A DNA stretch of 64,000 nucleotides from Micromonospora humi (GCF_900090105.1 NZ_FMDM01000013.1:152601-216600), one strand, 5' to 3'; shown: positions 7,740 to 15,979, counted from the stretch's first letter. Program-made: numbers and translations. Notes: generated by a model from the sequence alone, not told the origin.

Positions 7740-9392
7740 ATGGGTGACAGGTGGTATCAGGAGGCGGTCGTCTACTGCCTCGACGTCGACACGTACGCGG
7801 ACTCCGACGGCGACGGGGTGGGTGACTTCCAGGGGCTGATCGGCCGCCTCGACTACCTGGCCCGGCTGGGGGTGACCTGCCTGTGGCTCAACCCGATCCA
7901 TCCCTCGCCCAACAAGGACGACGGATACGACGCGACCGACTTCTACAACGTCGACCCGCGGCTCGGCACGCTCGGCGACTTCGCCGAGCTGCTGCACCAG
8001 GCGCAGAACCACGGCATCCGGGTGATCATCGACCTGGTGGTCAACCACACGTCGGACCAGCACCCCTGGTTCCAGTCCGCCCGCTCCTCGCCCGACTCGC
8101 CGTACCGCGACTGGTACGTCTGGTCCGACCACGAGCCGGCGGACCGGCACCAGGGCATGGTCTTCCCCGGCGAGCAGCACGAGACCTGGACCTACGACCG
8201 CACCGCCAAGGCCTGGTTCTACCACCGCTTCTACAAGTTCCAGCCGGACCTCAACATCGAGAACCCGAAGGTCCGCGCGGAGATCAAGAAGATCACCTCG
8301 TTCTGGCTCCAGCTCGGCGTCTCCGGCTTCCGGATGGACGCCGTGCCGTTCATCATCGAGAAGACCGAGCCGGGCAACCCCAACGCGCCCAAGGACTTCG
8401 ACTACCTCACCGACCTGCGCCAGCACGTGCAGTGGCGGCGCGGCGACGCGGTCCTGCTGGCCGAGGCGAACGTCGAGCCCGACCAGCTGCCCGTCTACTT
8501 CGGCGACGGCAGCGGCTCCGGCAACCGGATCCACATGCTCTTCGACTTCATGCTCAACGGCCGGCTGATGCTGGCGTTCGCCCGGGAGGACCCGGAGGCG
8601 ATCATCGACGCGCTGCGGGACACCCCGAAGCTGCCCACCGGCGGGCAGTGGGCCACGTTCCTGCGCAACCACGACGAGATCGACCTGTCCCGGCTCACCG
8701 CCGACCAGCGCAACGACGTGCTGGCCACGTTCGGGCCGGACGAGAACATGCAGCTCTACGGCCGGGGCATCCGCCGCCGGCTGGCCCCGATGTTGGGCAA
8801 CGACCGCCGGCACATCGAGCTGGCGTACGCGCTGCAGTTCTCGCTGCGCGGCACGCCGGTGCTGCGCTACGGCGAGGAGATCGGCATGGGGGAGGACCTG
8901 TCGCTGAAGGGCCGTGACGCGATCCGTACCCCGATGCAGTGGTCCTACAAGGACAACGCCGGCTTCTCCACCGCCGAGCCGGAGAAACTGGTCCGCCCGG
9001 TCATCGACAAGGGCGAGTACGGCTACCAGCAGGTCAACGTCACCGCGCAGCGCAAGGACCCGCGCTCGTTGCTGGGCTGGTTCGAGCGGATGATCCGTAC
9101 CCTGCGGGAGGCCCCGGAGGTCGGCTCCGGCAGCACCACGCACATCGACGTGCCGGTGCCGGCCGGGGTGCTCGCGCACCGCGCCGACGGGCGGACCGGG
9201 ACCATGGTCTTCCTGCACAACCTCGGCACCGAGGACGTGGAGGTCGACCTGAGCACGCTGGCGCCCGAGGCGGACCTGCCGATCGACGTGCTCAGCGACC
9301 GCAACTACGAGGACGTGGGCAAGCTCGACCGGCTCAAGCTCGCCGGCCACGGCTACCGCTGGATCCGGCTGTGCCGGGGCGGGGCCCTGTAG
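7740..9392 (+). CDS. GH13 alpha-amylase-family enzyme, trehalose-synthase-like
   Basis: 550 aa cytoplasmic enzyme with no signal peptide. The (beta/alpha)8 GH13 signatures are all present: LVVNHTSDQHPWF (region I), GFRMDAVP with nucleophile Asp200, LLAEAN with acid/base Glu242, and RNHDEID with Asp312, followed by a beta-sandwich C-terminal domain. The opening WYQEAVVYCLDVDTYADSDGDGVGDFQGL and the HDEIDLSRL context resemble trehalose synthase (maltose-trehalose isomerisation) and its paralogues, which lack the fused maltokinase. ATG 7740 is used; GGAG-like bases precede it only weakly. Exact activity (maltose isomerase, glucosidase or transferase) cannot be fixed by reading. Neither a maltokinase (Pep2) nor glgE lies nearby, unlike the canonical TreS-Pep2-GlgE cluster, which makes a specialised paralogue more likely. 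Confidence 0.85.
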   Translation: MGDRWYQEAVVYCLDVDTYADSDGDGVGDFQGLIGRLDYLARLGVTCLWLNPIHPSPNKDDGYDATDFYNVDPRLGTLGDFAELLHQAQNHGIRVIIDLVVNHTSDQHPWFQSARSSPDSPYRDWYVWSDHEPADRHQGMVFPGEQHETWTYDRTAKAWFYHRFYKFQPDLNIENPKVRAEIKKITSFWLQLGVSGFRMDAVPFIIEKTEPGNPNAPKDFDYLTDLRQHVQWRRGDAVLLAEANVEPDQLPVYFGDGSGSGNRIHMLFDFMLNGRLMLAFAREDPEAIIDALRDTPKLPTGGQWATFLRNHDEIDLSRLTADQRNDVLATFGPDENMQLYGRGIRRRLAPMLGNDRRHIELAYALQFSLRGTPVLRYGEEIGMGEDLSLKGRDAIRTPMQWSYKDNAGFSTAEPEKLVRPVIDKGEYGYQQVNVTAQRKDPRSLLGWFERMIRTLREAPEVGSGSTTHIDVPVPAGVLAHRADGRTGTMVFLHNLGTEDVEVDLSTLAPEADLPIDVLSDRNYEDVGKLDRLKLAGHGYRWIRLCRGGAL

Positions 9393-9450
9393 GCGGACGC
9401 GACGGCGGGTTAGGCTCCTTCGATCGACCCCAAGTTACCGGGAGGTAATC

Positions 9451-10209
9451 ATGTCGGAGGAGCCCCGCGTCGCCATCGTGACCGGAGCCGCGCGCGGCAT
9501 CGGCGCGGCCACCGCCCGCCGGCTGGCGGCCGACGGCATGGCCGTCGCCGTGGTCGACATCGACGAGTCCGCCACCAAGGAGACCGTCGACGCGATCGCC
9601 GCCGCCGGCGGCCGGGCGCTCGGCGTCGGCGCCGACGTGGCCGACCGGGCCCAGGTGGAGGCCGCCGTCGAGCGGGTCGCCGCCGAGCTGGGTGCGCCGA
9701 CGGTGCTGGTCAACAACGCCGGCGTGCTCCGCGACAACCTGCTGTTCAAGATGGCCGACGCCGACTGGGACACGGTCATGGCCGTGCACCTGCGCGGCGC
9801 GTTCCTGTTCAGCCAGGCCGCGCAGAAGCACATGGTCGAGCGGAAGTGGGGCCGGATCGTCAACCTCTCCAGCACCTCGGCGCTGGGCAACCGGGGCCAG
9901 GCGAACTACGCCGCCGCCAAGGCCGGCCTGCAGGGCTTCACCAAGACGCTCGCCATCGAGCTGGGCCCGTACGGCGTGACCGTCAACGCGGTCGCGCCGG
10001 GCTTCATCGTCACCGACATGACCGCGGCCACCGCGGCCCGGATGAAGGTCGACTTCGCCGCGCTCCAGGAGCACGCCGCAGCCGAGATCCCGGTGCGCCG
10101 CACCGGCCGCCCGGAGGACGTCGCGCACACCATCTCGTTCCTGGCGAGCGAGGGCGCGTCCTTCGTCTCCGGTCAGGTCATCTACGTCGCCGGCGGCCCG
10201 AAGGACTGA
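9451..10209 (+). CDS. SDR-family oxidoreductase, FabG-like 3-oxoacyl-ACP reductase
   Basis: 252 aa NAD(P)-dependent reductase of the classical short-chain type. The cofactor motif TGAARGIG (residues 11-18), the NNAG motif (VLVNNAGVL), a catalytic serine in NLSSTSALG near 140, and Tyr153-x3-Lys157 are intact. It resembles FabG-type enzymes and FabG-like reductases outside the fatty acid cluster. The start is well supported by GGGAGGT at 9440-9446. A -10-like TAGGCT (9411-9416) suggests its own promoter. The substrate is unknown because no pathway genes flank it. Confidence 0.9.
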   Translation: MSEEPRVAIVTGAARGIGAATARRLAADGMAVAVVDIDESATKETVDAIAAAGGRALGVGADVADRAQVEAAVERVAAELGAPTVLVNNAGVLRDNLLFKMADADWDTVMAVHLRGAFLFSQAAQKHMVERKWGRIVNLSSTSALGNRGQANYAAAKAGLQGFTKTLAIELGPYGVTVNAVAPGFIVTDMTAATAARMKVDFAALQEHAAAEIPVRRTGRPEDVAHTISFLASEGASFVSGQVIYVAGGPKD

Positions 10210-10215
10210 CCGCTG

Positions 10216-10251
10216 CCCGGCGCGGCCCCGCTCAGGCGGGGTCGCGCCGGG
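10216..10251. terminator. Bidirectional hairpin terminator between convergent genes
   Basis: 16-bp arms (CCCGGCGCGGCCCCGC and its near-perfect complement at 10236-10251, one mismatch) enclose a 4-nt loop. It lies between the stop of the SDR gene (10209) and the 3' end of the minus-strand membrane protein gene, overlapping the latter's last codons. Confidence 0.7.
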
Positions 10252-10648
10252 TGCGCCAGAGCCAGAGCAGGCCGAGCACCGGCAGCACCAGCGGGACGTA
10301 GCCGTAGCCGCTGCCGAAGCCGGACCAGACCGTCTCGTCCGGGAACAGCTCCCGGTCGACGATGCTCAGCAGGCCCACCGCGAGCACCCCGACCAGCTCG
10401 ACCGAGCAGCACGCCAACGCGACCCGGCGGCCGGCGTGCCCGGCCCGGGCCAACCCGACCGCCGCCACGATGTAGATCAGCGCGGCGAGCGCGGAGAGCA
10501 GGTACGCCACCGGCGCCTCGCCGAACTTCGTGGCGATCTGCAACCCGGCCCGCGAGGTCGCGGCGATGGCGAAGACGATGTAGACCGCGATCAGCAGCCG
10601 GCCCGGCCCCCGGTTCGTGGCGCGCTCCGGCGCCTTCGTCTCAGCCAC
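10232..10648 (-). CDS. Small integral membrane protein, unknown function
   Basis: 138 aa with four hydrophobic segments (about 18-34, 48-68, 78-98, 115-130) and a short charged N-terminus. I do not recognise a named domain. Its start codon overlaps the last 8 bases of the upstream membrane gene (10641-11054), which suggests translational coupling and a joint function, perhaps a two-component membrane unit. A terminator hairpin covers its 3' end. Confidence 0.75.
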   Translation of the reverse strand: MAETKAPERATNRGPGRLLIAVYIVFAIAATSRAGLQIATKFGEAPVAYLLSALAALIYIVAAVGLARAGHAGRRVALACCSVELVGVLAVGLLSIVDRELFPDETVWSGFGSGYGYVPLVLPVLGLLWLWRTRRDPA

Positions 10649-11054
10649 CGACGACCTCCCAGGTCTGCTGCAACCGCACCACCACGACCGGCGTGACCAG
10701 GCAGATCGCGCAGACGATGGCCGAGCCCCAGCGGGTCGGCTCCATCCGGGCCAGCACCCAGGCCAGCGGCGGCAGGCACACCAGCGTCACCAGGTAGCCG
10801 AAGAACGCCCCCGGCTCACCGGGCCGGTCGCCGCCGCCGAGCGCCACGAGCGCCACCACGGTCAGCGCCAGCAGCGCCAGCTCCACCACGGCCAGGCCGG
10901 CGAACTGGATCCGGTCCGGCGGGCGCTGCCGCACGGCCGCCACCAGGGCCCAGACCGCCACCGCCAGCGAGAGCACGATCGCGAGCGTGGCGAGCCACCC
11001 GTCCACCGGCGAGCCGGCCGCCGCCGCGCTGGTCATCGACGCAGTGTCGTTCAC
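10641..11054 (-). CDS. Small integral membrane protein, unknown function
   Basis: 137 aa with four predicted helices (about 20-42, 50-70, 84-102, 110-130). It starts at GTG 11054, with an alternative ATG at 11036 (MTSAAAAG). It overlaps the next minus-strand membrane gene by 8 nt, so the pair is almost certainly an operon. No domain is recognised; the even hydrophobicity suggests a general membrane protein rather than a transporter. The upstream region to the divergent oxidoreductase gene (11055-11185) carries a small CTACT/AGTAG inverted repeat near 11066-11084. Confidence 0.72.
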   Translation of the reverse strand: MNDTASMTSAAAAGSPVDGWLATLAIVLSLAVAVWALVAAVRQRPPDRIQFAGLAVVELALLALTVVALVALGGGDRPGEPGAFFGYLVTLVCLPPLAWVLARMEPTRWGSAIVCAICLVTPVVVVRLQQTWEVVGG

Positions 11055-11185
11055 CGGCCCAGCCTACTAATCCTCGTAGTAGTGGCTCTGCGCGCGGGTC
11101 GGGGCGCGCCGGGCGGGCCGGGCGACTAGCGTGGATCACGGTCCCGGCGGACGCCGGCGGCCGACGACGACGCCAGGGGGTCGCG

Positions 11186-12082
11186 GTGCGGTTCGGGTTG
11201 TTCGGCACCGGTCACTGGGCGGCGGAGACGCACGCCGCCGCCATCGACGCCCACCCCCGGGCCCGGTTGGCCGGCGTCTGGGGGCGGAACCCGGCGAAGG
11301 CGGAGGCGCTGGCCCAGCGGCACGGCGTGCCGGCCTTCACCGACGTCGACGCGCTGCTCGCGGCGTCCGACGCGGTCGCCGTGGCGCTCCCGCCGGACGT
11401 GCAGGCCGACATCGCGGTGCGGGCGGCCACCGCCGGGCGGCACCTGCTGCTGGACAAGCCGCTGGCACTCGGCCTCGCGGACGCCGACCGGGTGGTCGAC
11501 GCGGCCCTGGCGTCCGGGGTGGCCTCGGTGGTCTTCTTCACCCAGCGCTTCCACCCCAACGTCACCGGCTTCCTCGCCTCGACCGCGGCGGCCGGTGGCT
11601 GGCAGCACGCCCGCGCCACCATGTTCGCCTCGATCTACCAGCCCGGCAACCCGTACGGCGACTCGCAGTGGCGGCGCGACCGGGGCGCGCTGTGGGACAT
11701 CGGCCCGCACGCGCTGTCGTTGATCCTGCCGGTGCTCGGCCGGGTCACCCGGGTCGCCGCGATGGACGGGCCGAGCGGCCTGACGCACCTGCTGCTCACC
11801 CACGACGGCGGCGCGACCAGCTCGCTCTCGCTCACCCTCGACGCGCCCGCCGAGGCGGTCACCCGGGACTTCGTCTTCTTCGGCCCCAACGGAGTCGAGA
11901 GCGCCCCGCCGGGCGACGGCAGCGTGCTCCAGGCGTTCGGCGCCGCGCTCGACCAGCTCCTGGCGGAGGTGGACGCCGGCACCCGCGACCACCGCTGCGA
12001 CGTCCGGTTCGGCCGGGAGGTGGTGGCGGTGCTGGAGGCCGCCGAGACCGCCCGGGCGCAGGGGCGCACGGTCGAGGTGTAG
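11186..12082 (+). CDS. Gfo/Idh/MocA-family oxidoreductase
   Basis: 298 aa NAD(P)-dependent dehydrogenase. The N-terminal Rossmann domain begins MRFGLFGTGHWA (GxGxxA at residues 7-12). The family EKP motif appears as Asp90-Lys91-Pro92 (LLLDKPLALG); the lysine is the conserved catalytic residue. The C-terminal alpha/beta domain carries GALWDIGPHALSLI, in which GxxxDxGxH is typical of the family. The substrate is unknown, probably a polyol or sugar derivative. GTG 11186 follows CAGGGGG; a -10-like TAGCGT lies at 11127-11132. It ends 80 bp before sigK, and the SigK promoter begins 11 bp after its stop, so it is transcriptionally separate from the sigma factor. Confidence 0.88.
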   Translation: MRFGLFGTGHWAAETHAAAIDAHPRARLAGVWGRNPAKAEALAQRHGVPAFTDVDALLAASDAVAVALPPDVQADIAVRAATAGRHLLLDKPLALGLADADRVVDAALASGVASVVFFTQRFHPNVTGFLASTAAAGGWQHARATMFASIYQPGNPYGDSQWRRDRGALWDIGPHALSLILPVLGRVTRVAAMDGPSGLTHLLLTHDGGATSSLSLTLDAPAEAVTRDFVFFGPNGVESAPPGDGSVLQAFGAALDQLLAEVDAGTRDHRCDVRFGREVVAVLEAAETARAQGRTVEV

Positions 12083-12092
12083 GAAATCGCGG

Positions 12093-12119
12093 CCATCCGG
12101 GGCGGCGTCGGCTCCGAAT
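12093..12119 (+). promoter_or_regulatory. SigK-type promoter upstream of sigK
   Basis: CCATCC (12093-12098), 16 nt, then CGAAT (12115-12119, within CCGAAT). This matches the CCATCC/CGAAT-type consensus I recall for mycobacterial SigK and has exactly the spacing of the copy upstream of the fasciclin gene (13566-13592). It implies that sigK is autoregulated. Confidence 0.8.
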
Positions 12120-12162
12120 GCCTCCCGTGCTGGCAGAGGGAGCGGGCGGAAGGCGGGACCGG

Positions 12163-12792
12163 ATGACCCACGGCGACAGCGCCGGTGACGTGCCGGGGCG
12201 GTCGAGGTTGCACGCCGTGCCCTCGGCCGCCCCGGACCAGCGGGCGGAGACCGACGACCTGCTGCGGGCGGTGGCACGCGGCGACGAGGCGGCGTTCGAA
12301 CGGCTCTACGGCCTCGTCTCGCCGCGCGTCCACGGGCTGGTGCGGCGGGTGCTGCGCGACCCGGCCCAGGCCGAGGAGGTCACCCAGGAGGTACTGGTCG
12401 AGGTGTGGCGCACCGCCGCCCGCTTCGACCCGGCCCGGGGCTCGGCCACCGCCTGGGTCTTCACCATCGCCCACCGCCGGGCCGTCGACCGGGTCCGGTC
12501 CGAGCAGGCCGGCGTCGAACGCACCCGCCGGGTCGCCGCCGGATCCGCCGAGACGCCGTACGACGAGGTGGCCGAGGAGGCGGCGGCGCGGCTGGAGCGG
12601 CAGCAGGTGCGGCACTGCCTGGACGCGCTCACCGAGGTGCAGCGTGAGGCGATCACGCTTGCCTACTACGGCGGGCACAGCTACCGCGAGGTGGCCGGCC
12701 TGCTGGAGACCGCACTGCCGACCGTGAAGACCCGCATGCGGGACGGGCTGATCCGTCTGCGCGACTGCCTGGGAGTGGAGCTGACCCGATGA
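12163..12792 (+). CDS. sigK: ECF RNA polymerase sigma factor SigK
   Basis: 209 aa. A sigma-2 region (about 30-100: DEAAFERLYGLVSPRVHGLVRRVLRDPAQAEEVTQEVLVEVWRTAARFDP) includes the DPAQAEEVTQEV core helix. A sigma-4 helix-turn-helix (about 150-200: LTEVQREAITLAYYGGHSYREVAGLLETALPTVKTRMRDGLIRLRD) completes the ECF19-type layout. ATG 12163 follows GAAGGCGGG; the frame is open far upstream but in an unlikely composition. It overlaps rskA by ATGA (12789-12792), so the two are translationally coupled and the anti-sigma factor is made in step. The SigK-type promoter just upstream suggests autoregulation. Confidence 0.92.
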   Translation: MTHGDSAGDVPGRSRLHAVPSAAPDQRAETDDLLRAVARGDEAAFERLYGLVSPRVHGLVRRVLRDPAQAEEVTQEVLVEVWRTAARFDPARGSATAWVFTIAHRRAVDRVRSEQAGVERTRRVAAGSAETPYDEVAEEAAARLERQQVRHCLDALTEVQREAITLAYYGGHSYREVAGLLETALPTVKTRMRDGLIRLRDCLGVELTR

Positions 12793-13547
12793 CCGACATC
12801 CACGCGCTCGCCGGGGCGTACGTGCTCGACGCGGTGGACGACGTCGAGCGGGCCGCGTTCGCCCGGCACCTGGACGGCTGCGAGAGCTGCGCGCTGGAGT
12901 TGGCCGAGTTCCGTGAGACGGCCGCCCGGCTGGCCGACTCGACCTGGTCCGTACCCCCGCCCGCGCTGCGCACGGCGGTGCTGGCGGAGATCCGGCGTAC
13001 CCCGCAGGAGCGGCCCGGTCCCGCGGGTCGCTCCGGGGCTGCCCGGGCCGGGGCCTGGCGGCGCCGGCTGGCGGTCGCGGCCGCCGCCGTGCTGCTGGCC
13101 GGCGGCGTCGGCGCGGCCACCTGGGTGGCCCAGGAGCAGCGGGTACGCGACGCGCGCACCGAGGCCGGCGCGGCCCGGGACCAGGCGGGCGCGGCCCGTG
13201 ACGAGGCGGCCCGGATCCGAGCGGTGCTGACCGCCCCGGACGCGGTGGTGCGCACCGACGCCGTGCCGGCGGGCGGCCGGGTCACCGTGGTGGCGTCGGC
13301 GAGCCGGGACGAGGGGGTGGCCCTGGTGGACGGGCTGGCCGCGCCCGCGCCCGGTCGGGCCTACCAGCTCTGGCTGATCGAGGGTACGAAGGCCACCTCG
13401 GCCGGGGTGCTGCCGGCCGGCCGGGGAGGCGGCACGAAGCTGCTCTCGGGTGTGCGCGGCAAGGGCCTGTTCGGGGTGACCGAGGAACCGGCGAGCGGGT
13501 CGGTGGCACCGACCATGACACCGCTGGTGGCGTTCGCGATCACCTGA
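12789..13547 (+). CDS. rskA: Anti-sigma-K factor RskA
   Basis: 252 aa single-pass membrane anti-sigma factor. The cytoplasmic zinc-finger-like anti-sigma motif His27-x3-Cys31-x2-Cys34 lies in FARHLDGCESCALEL. The transmembrane segment is near 95-115 (LAVAAAAVLLAGGVGAATWVA). The extracytoplasmic RskA domain follows (about 160-252; RAYQLWLIEGTKATSAGVLPAG). In mycobacteria RskA is cut by regulated proteolysis to free SigK; the same is inferred here. It shares an ATGA overlap with sigK. An Ala/Arg-rich coiled segment after the membrane helix (ARTEAGAARDQAGAARDEAARIR) is a repeat-like spacer. Confidence 0.92.
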   Translation: MTDIHALAGAYVLDAVDDVERAAFARHLDGCESCALELAEFRETAARLADSTWSVPPPALRTAVLAEIRRTPQERPGPAGRSGAARAGAWRRRLAVAAAAVLLAGGVGAATWVAQEQRVRDARTEAGAARDQAGAARDEAARIRAVLTAPDAVVRTDAVPAGGRVTVVASASRDEGVALVDGLAAPAPGRAYQLWLIEGTKATSAGVLPAGRGGGTKLLSGVRGKGLFGVTEEPASGSVAPTMTPLVAFAIT

Positions 13548-13565
13548 TCTTTCTCGACGGCCGAC

Positions 13566-13592
13566 CCATCCGGACGGCGGTGAGCACCGAAT
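13566..13592 (+). promoter_or_regulatory. SigK-type promoter upstream of the fasciclin gene
   Basis: CCATCC (13566-13571), 16 nt, CGAAT (13588-13592). The -35, spacer length and -10 are identical in form to the element upstream of sigK. It would start transcription about 35 nt before the fasciclin gene and read on into the molybdopterin oxidoreductase. Confidence 0.8.
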
Positions 13593-13634
13593 CCCCTTCA
13601 GACCGACATTGAGTCACTTGAAGGGATTCACCCG

Positions 13635-14270
13635 ATGCGCCCCATGAAGCTCACCGCCGTCGCCCTCGCCGCCACGCTCAGCCTCGGCCTCGCCGCCTGC
13701 GGCGGGAACGACGACGACAGCGGCGCCGCCGCGCCGGCCAGCAGCGCCCCGATGAGTTCCGCGCCGGCCAGCAGCGCGCCGGCGATGGCCGACGGCCAGT
13801 TCGGCCCCGGCTGCGCCGCCGTGCCGACCGACGCGTCGAACCCGGGCAGCTTCGCGGCCATGGCCCAGGTGCCGGTGGCCACCGCCGCCTCCGGCAACCC
13901 GCTGCTGAGCACGCTGGTCACCGCCGTCAAGCAGGCCGGACTCGTCGACTCGCTGAACAGCGCCCAGGGGCTGACCGTCTTCGCGCCCAGCAACGACGCG
14001 TTCGGCAAGCTGCCCAAGGCGGACCTGGACAAGGTCCTCGCCGACAAGAAGATGCTGACCGACGTGCTGACCTACCACGTGGTGGAGGGCAAGCTCGGGC
14101 CGGACCAGCTCGCCGGCGCGCACAAGACGCTCCAGGGCGGCGAGGTGACGGTCGCCGGCAGCGGCACCGAGTTCACGGTGAACGGCAACTCCATGGTCGT
14201 CTGCGGCAACGTGCAGACCGCCAACGCGACCGTCTACATCGTCGACTCGGTCCTGATGCCGAAGTCCTGA
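13635..14270 (+). CDS. Secreted fasciclin (FAS1) domain lipoprotein, MPT83/MPT70-like
   Basis: 211 aa. A lipoprotein signal peptide ends in the lipobox LAAC (Cys22), followed by an Asp-rich and Ser/Ala/Pro-rich linker (GNDDDSG, then three SSAP repeats). A FAS1 domain (about 75-211) shows the typical LTVFAPSNDAFGKLP and later LTYHVVEGKLGPDQL blocks and a final VYIVDSVLMP. Such proteins mediate surface adhesion or protein interaction; mycobacterial MPT70 and MPT83 are SigK-controlled homologues. The gene starts its own transcript from a SigK-type promoter and is followed after 29 bp by the molybdopterin oxidoreductase. Attachment to the outer face of the membrane is inferred from the lipobox. 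Confidence 0.92.
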   Translation: MRPMKLTAVALAATLSLGLAACGGNDDDSGAAAPASSAPMSSAPASSAPAMADGQFGPGCAAVPTDASNPGSFAAMAQVPVATAASGNPLLSTLVTAVKQAGLVDSLNSAQGLTVFAPSNDAFGKLPKADLDKVLADKKMLTDVLTYHVVEGKLGPDQLAGAHKTLQGGEVTVAGSGTEFTVNGNSMVVCGNVQTANATVYIVDSVLMPKS

Positions 14271-14299
14271 CGCCCGACCGACGGTGAGGGGAGTAACCG

Positions 14300-15937
14300 A
14301 TGACCCGCCGTACCCTGGCGGCCGCCGGAACGGGCCTGCTCGCGGCGGCCGCCGGGGTGGCGGTCGCGGAGCTGTTCGCCACCGCCGTCCGCCCGCGGGC
14401 GGCGCCGCTGGTCGCGGTCGGCGGCGCCGTCGTGGACGGTGCGCCCACAGCCGTCAAGGAATGGGCGGTACGCACGTTCGGCACCTACGACAAGCCGTTG
14501 CTGCTCGGCGGCATCGCGTTGGCGCTGGCGCTGCTGGCCGCGCTGACCGGGATCGCCGCCCGCCGCCGCCCGGCGCTGGGCCTGCTCGGGCCCGCGGTGC
14601 TCGGGGTGGCCGGCGTCGCCGCCGCGCTGACCCGCCCCGACGCCCGCCCGGTCGACGCCCTGCCGGCCCTGGCCGGCGCCGCCGTGGCCGCCGCCCTCCT
14701 GCGCTGGCTGCCCCTGCCCGGCCTGCCGGCCGCCCCGAACCCCCCGGACGCCGCCCCCGACCCGGTGGGGGTGGGCCGGGCGGCGTCCGGGGCCGGTCCC
14801 ACCGGTCCGGGTGGTCCCGCCGGTCCGGCCGGTTCGGGTGGTCCCGAGGGCGCGGCGCCGGCGAACGGGCCGACGCGGCGGCTGGTGGTGCGCAACGCGG
14901 CGCTGGTGGCGGCCGGCACCGTGCTGGCCGGGGCCGGGACGGCGGCGCTGCGCCGGCTCGACGTGGCCGACGCCGCCCGGTCCCGGGAGACCGTCCGGCT
15001 GCCCGCCCCGGCCTCCCCGGCCCGGCCGACGCCGGCCGGGGTGGCGCCCGGGTTCCGCACCCCCACCGCCGACTTCTACCGGGTCGACACCGCGCTCACC
15101 GTGCCCCGGCTGGACGTGGACGCCTGGCGGCTACGGGTGCACGGCATGGTCGAACGGCCGATCGAGCTGAGCTTCGCCGACCTGCTCGACCGGGGCCTGA
15201 TCGAACGCGACATCACACTGAGCTGCGTGTCCAACGAGGTCGGCGGCCCGTACGTGGGGACCGCCCGGTGGCTCGGCGCACCGCTCGCCCCGCTGCTGCG
15301 CGACGCCGGCATCCGGGGCGGCGCCGACCAGGTGGTGGCCCGGTCCGACGAGGGCATGACCATCGGCACCCCGATCGCGACACTCCTCGACGGACGGGAC
15401 GCCATGCTCGCGGTCGGCATGGACGGTGCGCCGCTGCCGTTCACGCACGGCTTCCCGGTCCGGATGCTCACCCCCGGGCTGTACGGCTACGCCGGAGCGT
15501 GCAAGTGGGTAACCGAGCTGGAGGTGACCACGTTCGACGCCTTCGACGCGTACTGGGTGCGGCGGGGCTGGGCGCGCGAGGCGCCGGTGAAGACCGCGTC
15601 CCGGATCGACCGGCCCGCGCCGTTCGCCCGGCTTCCCGCCGGAGAGGTCACCGTGGCCGGGGTGGCCTGGGCGCAGCACCGGGGCATCACGGCGGTGGAG
15701 GTGTCGGTGGACGGTGGACCGTGGCGGGCCGCCGAGCTGCTGCCCACCGCGTCCACCGACACCTGGGTCCAGTGGCGCTTCGCCTGGCGGGCCCCGGCCG
15801 GCCCGCACAGCCTGAAGGTACGCGCCACCGACGGCGCCGGCGCGGTGCAGCCCGAGCAGCGCCGCCCCCCGTTCCCCGACGGCGCCACCGGCCACCACAC
15901 CATCACCGTGACGGTGAAAGGCGGGGCCCCCTCTTAA
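14300..15937 (+). CDS. Membrane-anchored molybdopterin-dependent oxidoreductase (sulfite-oxidase fold)
   Basis: 545 aa. About five hydrophobic helices occupy residues 1-225, separated by a Gly/Pro-rich linker. The extracytoplasmic catalytic domain follows (about 250-430) with the molybdenum-ligand cysteine Cys309 in LSCVSNEVGG and the PFTHGFPVRM and YGYAGACKWV signatures. A C-terminal Mo-co dimerisation-like beta domain ends the protein. It is a sulfite-oxidase-family enzyme with an unknown substrate, possibly repairing or oxidising surface components such as the FAS1 protein. It lies 29 bp after that gene and is probably SigK-driven. The ribosome binding site GAGGGGAG precedes ATG 14300. The last eight codons (VKGGAPS-stop) come from the 58-bp repeat, so the natural C-terminus was altered when the element arrived or spread. 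Confidence 0.9.
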   Translation: MTRRTLAAAGTGLLAAAAGVAVAELFATAVRPRAAPLVAVGGAVVDGAPTAVKEWAVRTFGTYDKPLLLGGIALALALLAALTGIAARRRPALGLLGPAVLGVAGVAAALTRPDARPVDALPALAGAAVAAALLRWLPLPGLPAAPNPPDAAPDPVGVGRAASGAGPTGPGGPAGPAGSGGPEGAAPANGPTRRLVVRNAALVAAGTVLAGAGTAALRRLDVADAARSRETVRLPAPASPARPTPAGVAPGFRTPTADFYRVDTALTVPRLDVDAWRLRVHGMVERPIELSFADLLDRGLIERDITLSCVSNEVGGPYVGTARWLGAPLAPLLRDAGIRGGADQVVARSDEGMTIGTPIATLLDGRDAMLAVGMDGAPLPFTHGFPVRMLTPGLYGYAGACKWVTELEVTTFDAFDAYWVRRGWAREAPVKTASRIDRPAPFARLPAGEVTVAGVAWAQHRGITAVEVSVDGGPWRAAELLPTASTDTWVQWRFAWRAPAGPHSLKVRATDGAGAVQPEQRRPPFPDGATGHHTITVTVKGGAPS

Positions 15938-15971
15938 CGCCTCCGGTAGAGGAGGGGGCCCCGCTTAACAC
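15914..15971 (+). repeat. 58-bp palindromic intergenic element, copy 2
   Basis: Same length and layout as copy 1: GTGAAAGG left end, two GGGGC/GCCCC palindromes, CTTAAC after each, CAC right end. It overlaps the last 24 bases of the molybdopterin oxidoreductase gene and supplies its stop codon (TAA at 15935-15937). The right end is 8 bp from the stop of the convergent DUF2795 gene. Confidence 0.9.
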
Positions 15972-15979
15972 CTGGCTGG

